From a candidate division FCPU426 bacterium (GTDB lineage: Bacteria > Oederibacteriota > JAAXVQ01 > JAUVAV01), in assembly GCA_030619365.1 (NCBI GenBank), contig JAUXBQ010000180.1:1-5324 (forward strand): 5,324 nucleotides of DNA, read 5' to 3'. Position numbers and translations under genes: made by a program. Below are positions 1 to 5,324 of this stretch, piece by piece (the first letter of the stretch is position 1; every line of letters begins with the position of its first letter). The notes beneath the pieces are model-generated. The model was given only the letters and a program-made list of their open reading frames with translations, did no database searches and had not been told where the DNA came from.

Positions 1-411
1 ATGAAACTAGTGGATTTTGTAAACAGCAATCCCAAGTATCAGCGTGAGGGATTTATACCCATAATTACATGCCCGCGTACTAGTTGGCATGATTCGATAA
101 ATCTTTTCAGCCGGGCGGATGTGGGATTAGTTACCTCGGGCTCTGACGGCATGAATTTGGTGGCCAAGGAATTTATGGCTGCCGGCCGGGCAATTTTGCT
201 GATAAGCAAATTTTGTGGGGCCGCGCCGGAGTTAATCGGCGGGATAATAATAGATTGTTACAGATTTAAAGCAGTGGCCCGGTCCATAAAGACGGCTCTA
301 ATGGTAAAAGCCAAAAGACCTATAATAACTTTAATCAAACAATGGGGTGGAAGGCGGGCTGTGTGGGAGAGTAATATTTTTCATTGGTTCGAGAAAACAT
401 TGGCCCGACTG
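1..411 (+). other. GT20 (OtsA-type) glycosyltransferase C-terminal half, truncated
   Basis: Residues 37-82 closely follow the nucleotide-sugar-binding half of trehalose-6-phosphate synthase. The segment SRADVGLVTSGSDGMNLVAK (37-56) matches the OtsA stretch around RDGMNLVAKE, and it is followed by an SKFCGAAPEL segment like OtsA SQFAGAANEL. D49, N52, L53, V54 and E57 are kept; the Arg before the Asp is replaced by Ser. Residues 83-137 follow the end of the fold, including a HWFEKTLARL helix like the OtsA HWQECFISDL helix. In the family this half binds UDP-glucose; the N-terminal half, which holds the acceptor site and the Arg/Lys pair contacting the diphosphate, is absent here. Residue 1 aligns to the middle of the domain. 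Either the gene begins upstream of the window, or this is a non-catalytic remnant. Confidence 0.82.
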
Positions 412-3400
412 AGTGAAATCAAACAGGAAAAAACAATTGCCGTGCAAATAGAGGATTATTATAATGGTGAAGGGCAAGGAATAGATATATCTGAAACAAA
501 TAAATATTTATCCGATCTATGGATGACCAAACGAATCTACTTGGCCTCGCGTATCTTCTGGCAAAGAGATAATCCGGTAAATCAGGTACTTCGCTATATC
601 CAGGAACACAGCGAGCTGCATGATAGCTTGAGTGAATCCGGTAGCAAAGAGGAAATACTTGAATCTGTCAAATTAGAATCCACTCCTGATATTAAATTAG
701 CGTTTAATATAATTACTGCTAATTTATCCGCAATAAAAGAGACTCCCCAAATATTACCCGATTCCGCCCCTATTTCGCTGTTTGGCGTGCGGGTAACCAC
801 GATTTTAACGGTCCTGGGCTTCGGGGTTTCAGTCGTGGGAGTGCTGCTGGGATACGCCAATTTAGGCACGTTGCTTAATTTTGGATTTAACCTGGCCAGC
901 GCGAGTCTGGTTCTGGGTCTTTTAGGCGCCATCACCACGCCGTTGGTGGCCGTGACGTTCATCCGAACCTGGCGGAGCATCCGCCAAACGCGGGACCTGC
1001 CGGACGATGCGCCCTTGACCCAGGCCCAGCGTCAAAAAATTCAGGATTGGCTGGCAGCCGGCATCGTGGATAAGCGCAGCCTGGCCCCGGAGCAGTGTGG
1101 CCCGGATGTGGCGGCTTTTGATCCAGCCCAAGCCAGCGAACAATTCCCGGCCGGCAAGGTCGTGGCCGACCTCGTGGCCTTGGCAACCATGCCGGACAGC
1201 ATCGCGCAACTCATTCTGGAACACGAAAAAGCGCATCTGCTCCAGGCGGAGAGACGGTTTTACGCGGCCCGCGCCCCTCCGCGCGGACTCTTGGGAGAGC
1301 TTTACGCCTACGCAACACAGGTCCTGGCCATTCCCCGGGCCTTGCTGGGCGGCTTGCAAACCTCGCTGACCCTGGCCATCGGCGGGAGAAGCGTGTCCCG
1401 CGCCGAAAAGTCCGTGCAGCAGCGGCGCTCGTTGGAAGTGAAATATGCCAACCAATTCGCAGTCCCTCCTGGAACGTATCTGAAAGAGTTCGCGCAGAAT
1501 TGGAATTTATTGAATTCCAAAATGGAAATTCTGCGGAATTACGCCCTTGAACCGCACCCCTATTTTTTCCGCTATTCCGCCGCACGCCTCGAGGTTGCCG
1601 CGGGATTGATCCGGGCTCGTCTGGACCAGGGCGAAGCCGCCGAATTGCAGCTCTATCGCGAGGCGCTCACGCAATCCGGCCCCATTGTGACCGCCCAGGC
1701 GGCTGAGCAGGCGCAGGCAAGGGCCGAAACCGCGGCCAGGGCGGAAGCGCGGCCGGCCCCGGAAACCCAAGCGGCGGCAGCCGCCGCGGCTGAGAAAGCG
1801 GCCGAGTCAGCCGCCGAGGCGCCCACGGTTCAGCTTGCCTGGCGAAAAGCGCTGGCGCAGGATGTGAACCGCTATTTTCTCCGCCTGAGCGCCGGCATTC
1901 CCTGGACCCTGGTCAAGCGCGGTTTGTTTACTGCCGGCGTGCTGGGGCTCTTTTTCCTGGGAAGCATGATTCCCGTTCCCGGCATCAATCCCGCGCTCTT
2001 CAACCTGGCAACCGGGAACACGGCTTTGCAGATTTTCAACTTCTTGTCCGGCGGCGCGCTGGCCAAAATGTCGATTTTCGGCCTGGGCCTGGCCCCGTTT
2101 TTCAGCGCCAGCATGATTATGATGGTTTTACCCTATATATTCCCGGGTCTTAAGACCCTGCAACGGTCCGGCGAGGTGGGGCAAAAAATCCTGGAAAAGT
2201 ATACCAAGTGGATCGCCGTGGGCGTGGCCGTGGTGCAAGCTGTGATTGCAGTCAAAATGTTTCCGATCGTGTTCGCCGGCCTGGGCTTGCAAGTGATCGG
2301 CATCATCGCCCTGACCCTGGGCTCCATCACCGTCACCTGGTTTAACTCGATCATCCGGGAAAGAGGGTTGGGCGGTAAAATCGGCTCGCCCTTGCTCATG
2401 TTCATGATCCTTCCCGGCCTGATCACTCAGGCGGGCACGCTGCTTTCCGCGGGATTGTTCTCCATGTCCGGCCTGCCCCTGCTGGCGTGCGGCGCGGCCT
2501 TATTCGCCGTGGCCATTGCCCTGAATACTATACATTACGAAGTACCAATTCGCTCAGCCCGGGAAGTGATCAAGCCCGGTGAAGGTACTCTGCCCAAGCG
2601 GTTTCTGCCCATTAAGTTCGACTACCTCGGCGTGAACGCGGTTTTCATCAATGGCATGCTGGCCACCATGTTGCTTCCCATGTTCGGTATGGGCCTGGCG
2701 CCGGGAACCCTGACGTACATGTTGCTGACCGCGGTCAGTATTTTGGCCTTTGCCATGCTCGGCACCCGGCTCCAACTGAATCCCAAGGAAATCGCGACCT
2801 CTTTTACCCGGTCCGGAGATTATATTCCAGGCAAGGCTCCGGGCCAGGAAACGCGTTCCTATCTTACAAAACTGCTGACCTGGCTGCCGGCCGGCGGCGC
2901 CCTGGCGGTCATTGGCATGACGCTTATCCCGCAAGCCCTGGGGCTCGGCGGTGTGGGCCTCTCCATCCTCATTCTGGTCAGCTCCACCATTGGGATCATG
3001 GATCAAGTCCGGGGTATTTTAGCCGAGCAGCAGGGCCGGGCGGTTGTGGCAGCCCGGGAGGGCCGGGCCCGGACCTGGCTGGGAAGGGCTTTACCTTATA
3101 TATTCCCCACTACCGCTATAGCCGCCATTGTATTCATTTTATTCCAAATCTTGAATGCGGGCAAACTGGCGATCCTGGGCGTCAGCGCGGTGGTGGGCAT
3201 GGGCCTGGCTTCCTGGGTTTTCTGTATTGGCGCGGCCCTGGTGGTGGTTGGCTGGCTCAGCTACCAACGCTGGATAGCGCCCCGCCTGCGGGCCAGGGCG
3301 AAACACAATAAAATCCGCCAACTGCGGACCCAGGCGGACGAAGTGGATAATTTACGGATTGCCTTGGAGGGCAAGACCCTGGCCGAACTGAAGGCCGAAA

Positions 3401-5322
3401 CAGAGGACTTCCGGCGAGCCTATGACGGCAAGTCCAAAGCCGAAATCGAAGCTCTGCAACGTGAACAGCGAATCCCCGCCCTGGCCATGGCCGTGGTGGC
3501 CATCGAAAAACAAAAGCGCGCCAGCGCGGTTTATGAGACCCAGCCCAAGCAACGGGAACTGCTGGAAAATTTCACGCTGCACCCCAACCAGATCATGGCT
3601 GCCCTGGCTTTCACGGAAATGCGGAAACCCCGGGGCTGGGCCCGCTTCTGGCAACTTGTTCGCCGTCTCTTTTCCGCTGAAATCACGGCCGTGGATGCCG
3701 CCGGGTACGCGCTCCGCATGGCCACGGGCCAGGGCAAGACCGAAACCGCGGCCCTGGCTCTGTTTGCCATCTCCCTGGCCGGTCAAGGCGCCCATTTGCT
3801 TACCCCGAATATCGACCTGGCGCTCGAACAAGGCGCGGACGTGGCGCAGTTGCTATCCGGACTGGGAACACGGGTCGCGGTCACCGGCGAATATGACCGT
3901 GCGGAAAATCGTCCTGTGGCCCGGGTGTGGGATCCCGGACAGGGCCGGCTGGTCAGAACCACGGAACTCACGCGGGCGTACCAGGCGGATATCACTTATG
4001 GAACCGAGAGCGCCTTCAATTTTGATTATCAAACCGGCGTGAATCCCCGCGAACCCTATTTTCGTATTGATGATGAAGGCGATGTCACTTACTTTGTTGA
4101 AGGCACGACTCCGCGTTCCATCAATCAGGCGGTCATGGATACCTTGCGCTATGCCTGGGAAAAAGCCGGCATGGCCGACATGGTGCGGGCGCTTAAACCC
4201 GGCATGCTCAGGGTGGATGCGGCGACCCAGCAATTATCCTTAACCTCCGCCGGCCGCGCCGCGCTGGCCGAAGACGGTCAGTTTGATACCTGGGCCGCCA
4301 CCGGGCATCCGGCGCTCATGCGTCTCTTTTTCGCGGAAATCATCCAACGGTTGCAAAACGAGGAAAGCCAGGTTGGGGAATATTTCGAGGTGAATTACAC
4401 GGCGGACAAGGAAGAGGTGGCCTTGACCCCGGCCGGGCTGGAGCGCCTGCAGCAAGACTATCTCGGCCTGCCGGCCACCACCAATCTAACCGAGTTTCCG
4501 CTTCTGCAGCATTACCTCCAAGCCACGCTGGATGCCCAATTTTTCTTCAAACGGAAATTGCCCGGCGAAGAAAAGACCGCGCTGGAAGCCCAACCCGGGG
4601 TAAGCGTCTACCGGCTAATCGACGGTGAAGTTACCCTGATCAATAAAGAAACCGGGCAGGACATGCCCGGGCAGCAGGTTTCCGGCGGCATTCACCAGGC
4701 CCTGCAGGCCAAGGAATATCTCCGCGAAGACCGACTGGCCAAGACCGCGCCGGAACCGGATTTCGCGGTGCGGGACAGCATACGGTTTACGGACATTGGC
4801 GAATACCAGAGCCAGCTCATGCCGTCCCAGTATGCCCGGCGCTATCCCTGGCGGAATTTAATGTCCGCCACCACCGGCATGAGTGAAGAGCAACAGGAAC
4901 TGCGCGAGCGCCTGGGCCTGGTCAGCCTGCAACTGCCGTCCGACCAGGGACCTTCGCTGATTCGCGACCAATATAAAGACCAATACTACTTCCGCGCGCC
5001 GGAGCAAAGCAACGCGCTCCGCAAAGTCGTCTGGCAACACAGCGTGATCAGCGGAATTCTCATCGGCGCCTATACGCCGGGCAAGTTGCAATCCCTGCAA
5101 CAACGCCTCCTGGCCGGTTTATACGCCCAGAGGTGGCCCAGCACGATCTTGGGCCCCGACACGCCGGTTTCGCAATTCAACGCCATCATCCAACGCGCCC
5201 AGCAGGATGCAGAAACATTGAACCAAGCCCTGCAAACGGCCCGCGCCCTGGCAGACCCGGAAGCCCGGCGCCAGGCCGAGGCCGAAGTGCTGAAGTCGGA
5301 TCGTAGCCATGTCGTTCTGTGA
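1..5322 (+). CDS. Multidomain membrane protein: GT20 fragment, HExxH-like region, SecY-like channel and N-terminal SecA-like ATPase
   Basis: This is a single uninterrupted frame of 1773 residues ending in TGA. Order by residue: GT20 C-terminal half (1-137), unrecognised linker (138-260), membrane hairpin (264-320), region with HEKAH (about 341-560), Ala/Glu-rich linker (561-612), SecY core with ten predicted helices (625-1020), second hairpin (1029-1092), SecA-like NBD1 and PPXD (about 1102-1680), and a helical tail that stops early in NBD2. The likely role is a membrane-embedded protein-translocation device, or a derivative, with channel and motor in one chain. SecY and SecA are normally separate proteins of roughly 440 and 800-900 residues. 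The ATG at base 1 is the first base of the window, so no ribosome-binding site can be inspected. The homology starts in mid-domain, so the true start may lie upstream. The stop is also suspicious because it cuts SecA before its essential later motifs. Domain calls are strong for SecY and SecA, good for GT20 and modest for the peptidase; the overall function is inferred. Confidence 0.9.
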   Translation: MKLVDFVNSNPKYQREGFIPIITCPRTSWHDSINLFSRADVGLVTSGSDGMNLVAKEFMAAGRAILLISKFCGAAPELIGGIIIDCYRFKAVARSIKTALMVKAKRPIITLIKQWGGRRAVWESNIFHWFEKTLARLSEIKQEKTIAVQIEDYYNGEGQGIDISETNKYLSDLWMTKRIYLASRIFWQRDNPVNQVLRYIQEHSELHDSLSESGSKEEILESVKLESTPDIKLAFNIITANLSAIKETPQILPDSAPISLFGVRVTTILTVLGFGVSVVGVLLGYANLGTLLNFGFNLASASLVLGLLGAITTPLVAVTFIRTWRSIRQTRDLPDDAPLTQAQRQKIQDWLAAGIVDKRSLAPEQCGPDVAAFDPAQASEQFPAGKVVADLVALATMPDSIAQLILEHEKAHLLQAERRFYAARAPPRGLLGELYAYATQVLAIPRALLGGLQTSLTLAIGGRSVSRAEKSVQQRRSLEVKYANQFAVPPGTYLKEFAQNWNLLNSKMEILRNYALEPHPYFFRYSAARLEVAAGLIRARLDQGEAAELQLYREALTQSGPIVTAQAAEQAQARAETAARAEARPAPETQAAAAAAAEKAAESAAEAPTVQLAWRKALAQDVNRYFLRLSAGIPWTLVKRGLFTAGVLGLFFLGSMIPVPGINPALFNLATGNTALQIFNFLSGGALAKMSIFGLGLAPFFSASMIMMVLPYIFPGLKTLQRSGEVGQKILEKYTKWIAVGVAVVQAVIAVKMFPIVFAGLGLQVIGIIALTLGSITVTWFNSIIRERGLGGKIGSPLLMFMILPGLITQAGTLLSAGLFSMSGLPLLACGAALFAVAIALNTIHYEVPIRSAREVIKPGEGTLPKRFLPIKFDYLGVNAVFINGMLATMLLPMFGMGLAPGTLTYMLLTAVSILAFAMLGTRLQLNPKEIATSFTRSGDYIPGKAPGQETRSYLTKLLTWLPAGGALAVIGMTLIPQALGLGGVGLSILILVSSTIGIMDQVRGILAEQQGRAVVAAREGRARTWLGRALPYIFPTTAIAAIVFILFQILNAGKLAILGVSAVVGMGLASWVFCIGAALVVVGWLSYQRWIAPRLRARAKHNKIRQLRTQADEVDNLRIALEGKTLAELKAETEDFRRAYDGKSKAEIEALQREQRIPALAMAVVAIEKQKRASAVYETQPKQRELLENFTLHPNQIMAALAFTEMRKPRGWARFWQLVRRLFSAEITAVDAAGYALRMATGQGKTETAALALFAISLAGQGAHLLTPNIDLALEQGADVAQLLSGLGTRVAVTGEYDRAENRPVARVWDPGQGRLVRTTELTRAYQADITYGTESAFNFDYQTGVNPREPYFRIDDEGDVTYFVEGTTPRSINQAVMDTLRYAWEKAGMADMVRALKPGMLRVDAATQQLSLTSAGRAALAEDGQFDTWAATGHPALMRLFFAEIIQRLQNEESQVGEYFEVNYTADKEEVALTPAGLERLQQDYLGLPATTNLTEFPLLQHYLQATLDAQFFFKRKLPGEEKTALEAQPGVSVYRLIDGEVTLINKETGQDMPGQQVSGGIHQALQAKEYLREDRLAKTAPEPDFAVRDSIRFTDIGEYQSQLMPSQYARRYPWRNLMSATTGMSEEQQELRERLGLVSLQLPSDQGPSLIRDQYKDQYYFRAPEQSNALRKVVWQHSVISGILIGAYTPGKLQSLQQRLLAGLYAQRWPSTILGPDTPVSQFNAIIQRAQQDAETLNQALQTARALADPEARRQAEAEVLKSDRSHVVL
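412..780 (+). other. Unrecognised, AT-rich, mainly hydrophilic linker
   Basis: Residues 138-260 form a charged region with several probable helices (for example around 165-185 and 195-225). It has no motif I can assign and no membrane segment. It is rich in Glu, Lys, Ser and Ile and joins the GT20 fragment to the first membrane hairpin. Its base composition resembles the GT20 part rather than the GC-rich remainder, so the two appear to share an origin. It could be a small helical domain or simply a spacer. Confidence 0.6.
790..960 (+). other. First transmembrane hairpin
   Basis: Residues 264-286 and 298-320 are two long uncharged hydrophobic stretches separated by a short polar turn (YANLGTLLNFG). 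They are followed by a basic segment with three Arg in RTWRSIRQTR (322-331). The positive-inside rule places that basic end in the cytosol, so both the N-terminal GT20 part and the following HEKAH region should be cytosolic. These helices lie outside the SecY core and are not a SecY feature. They could also be read as an independent membrane anchor that was fused ahead of the channel. Confidence 0.8.
1021..1680 (+). other. HExxH-bearing, metallopeptidase-like region
   Basis: Residues 404-412 read LILEHEKAH, with H408, E409 and H412 forming an HExxH zinc-site pattern at the end of a predicted helix. The hydrophobic residues before it are typical of active-site helices in zinc peptidases. A possible third ligand is E433 in GELYAYA, 21 residues after H412, a spacing allowed in gluzincins. 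M48 and M56 peptidases carry comparable helices, and M56 proteins often have an HE..H helix followed by a basic residue-rich stretch. The remaining residues (435-560) are helical and basic without a recognised fold. Residues 441-460 are moderately hydrophobic and could contact the membrane. The motif is clear, but a working protease is unproven: five-residue HExxH matches occur by chance. Confidence 0.5.
1681..1836 (+). other. Ala/Glu-rich flexible or coiled-coil linker
   Basis: Residues 561-612 are dominated by Ala, Glu, Gln and Arg, including an uninterrupted run of seven Ala (591-597) and several AEA/AAE repeats. The DNA here is the most GC-rich in the window (about 77% in the line from 1741). 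Such stretches form helical spacers between domains and also arise by slippage in GC-rich DNA. It separates the HEKAH region from the start of the SecY-like channel and probably lets the two move independently. No function beyond a tether can be supported. Confidence 0.75.
1873..3060 (+). other. SecY-like protein-conducting channel core
   Basis: Residues 625-1020 follow bacterial SecY from end to end. After the first helix (637-656) comes PVPGIN (658-663). The plug/TM2 segment then contains FLSGGALAKMSIFGLGLAPF (681-700), near the SecY signature FSGGALxRxSIFALGIxPY, and is followed by a GEVGQKILEKYTKW segment like SecY GEsGRrKIsQYTRY. Later come a FNSIIRERGLGG segment (SecY LGEQITERGIGNG), a PIKFDYLGVNAVF segment (PLKVNMAGVIP), NPKEIATSFTRSGDYIPG (927-944; NPxEiAxnLkksGgfIPG) and TM10 GGVGLSILILVSSTIGIMDQ (983-1002). 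About ten helices can be placed, so the channel is full length. In the family SecY forms the SecYEG pore in the inner membrane. Deviations cluster in cytosolic loops: the RRIPVQYAKR-type motif of C4 becomes HYEVPIRSAR, and the C5 RPG arginine becomes Ala946. Confidence 0.92.
3085..3276 (+). other. Second transmembrane hairpin between channel and motor
   Basis: After the tenth SecY helix and a basic cytosolic stretch (1004-1028), two further hydrophobic segments occur at about 1033-1051 and 1062-1086. A very short turn containing NAGK separates them. The chain then becomes strongly basic (YQRWIAPRLRARAKHNKIR, 1087-1105), which argues for a cytosolic exit. Ordinary SecY ends with a short cytosolic tail after helix ten, so this pair is an addition. 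Because it is an even number of helices, it keeps the SecA part on the cytosolic face and fixes it beside the channel. Confidence 0.78.
3304..5319 (+). other. SecA-like motor, NBD1 and PPXD, truncated in NBD2
   Basis: SecA is the cytosolic ATPase that pushes preproteins through SecY. Residues 1121-1180 match the SecA N-terminal helices (GKTLAELKAETEDFRRAYDG, like [20 protein letters not shown]). Q1197 in HPNQ fits the Q motif. MATGQGKTE (1240-1248) is Walker A, with K1246 and T1247. ADITYGTESAFNFDY (1329-1343) matches SecA ADITYGTNNEYGFDY. D1358-E1359-G-D1361 replaces DEVD, and the following LIDEARTP is degenerate (TYFVEGTTP). The PPXD shows DGEVTLINKETGQ (1541-1553) and GGIHQALQAKE (1562-1572), like DGEVIIVDEHTGR and DGLHQAVEAKE. 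SATTG (1622-1626) stands where SecA has GMTGT. GILIGAYTPGKL (1685-1696) resembles the start of NBD2 (PVLVGTISIEKS). The chain ends about 75 residues later, without the NMAGRGTD and QLRGRSGRQGD motifs, the helical scaffold or the two-helix finger. Confidence 0.88.
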
Positions 5323-5324
5323 GC

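Noticed and set aside
1..411. Functional trehalose-6-phosphate synthase
   Set aside because: The N-terminal half of the fold, with the acceptor site and the phosphate-binding Arg/Lys, is not in the window, so catalysis cannot be supported.
922..1455. A 177-codon antisense frame, and several shorter antisense frames across the GC-rich part
   Set aside because: Their proteins show no recognisable domain and are rich in Gly, Arg, Gln and Pro, as expected for the reverse of GC-rich coding DNA. The opposite plus-strand frame has clear family motifs throughout.
2145..2158. Perfect 14-base palindrome considered as an operator
   Set aside because: It is inside the SecY coding part. About 0.3 such palindromes are expected by chance in a window this size, and no promoter-gene arrangement goes with it.
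3422..4042. A 206-codon plus-strand frame overlapping the SecA part
   Set aside because: It lies in another frame over the Walker A and Walker B region. Its product is Pro/Arg/Trp-rich with no motif, so it is a shadow of the main frame.
4652..4670. Hairpin with a 7-base stem (CCGGGCA/TGCCCGG) and 5-base loop, considered as a terminator
   Set aside because: It is inside the conserved PPXD coding segment, has no T-run after it, and short GC stems are frequent in such DNA.
1873..5319. Ordinary separate secY and secA genes with a missed stop between them
   Set aside because: No stop, ribosome-binding site or spacer separates them. The joint is a coherent two-helix hairpin and basic linker, and both parts diverge from housekeeping versions at key residues.
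5294..5324. Overlapping frame with ATG at 5309 considered as the start of the next gene or a frameshift continuation
   Set aside because: Only about ten codons are visible, there is no good ribosome-binding site, and the residues do not match SecA NBD2. It cannot be called without downstream sequence.

Overview
The window is filled by one plus-strand reading frame of 1773 codons (1 to 5322, ending in TGA two bases before the window ends). There is no intergenic DNA, and I see no RNA gene, CRISPR array or mobile element. The frame is a mosaic of parts that normally sit in separate proteins. In order they are: the C-terminal half of a GT20 (OtsA/trehalose-6-phosphate synthase type) glycosyltransferase domain; an unrecognised linker; a two-helix membrane hairpin; a cytosolic segment with an HEKAH metallopeptidase-like motif; an Ala/Glu-rich linker; a complete but diverged SecY translocon core; a second two-helix hairpin; and the N-terminal part of the SecA motor (most of NBD1 plus the PPXD clamp), cut off early in the second nucleotide-binding domain.

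The central observation is a natural-looking in-frame fusion of SecY, the protein-conducting channel, to SecA, its ATPase. Counting helices by eye gives 2 + 10 + 2. This places the GT20 part, the HEKAH part and the SecA part all on the cytosolic side, the side on which SecA binds SecY. The SecA part keeps a Q-motif glutamine, a Walker A and the acidic Walker B pair. It lacks the NBD2 helicase motifs V and VI, the two-helix finger and the C-terminal parts. The SecY part has lost the conserved arginine of cytosolic loop C5, which matters for SecA-driven export in E. coli. The protein therefore looks like a repurposed or decaying translocon module rather than the housekeeping one, or like one piece of a split system whose remainder lies downstream.

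Base composition divides the window in two. The first ~770 bp (GT20 part and linker) are AT-rich (about 28 to 45% GC in sampled 60-base lines) and use ATA for Ile about 17 times in 260 codons. The rest is GC-rich (often 57% or more) and uses ATA about six times in some 1500 codons. The join falls just before the first membrane hairpin.

The organism is a bacterium, because the SecA part is bacterial. Very long, multi-domain, membrane-embedded polypeptides of this style, with HEKAH-type motifs and Ala-rich linkers, fit an uncultivated lineage such as Omnitrophota or a relative in the PVC group. That placement is an impression from architecture, not from a marker gene, and is weak.
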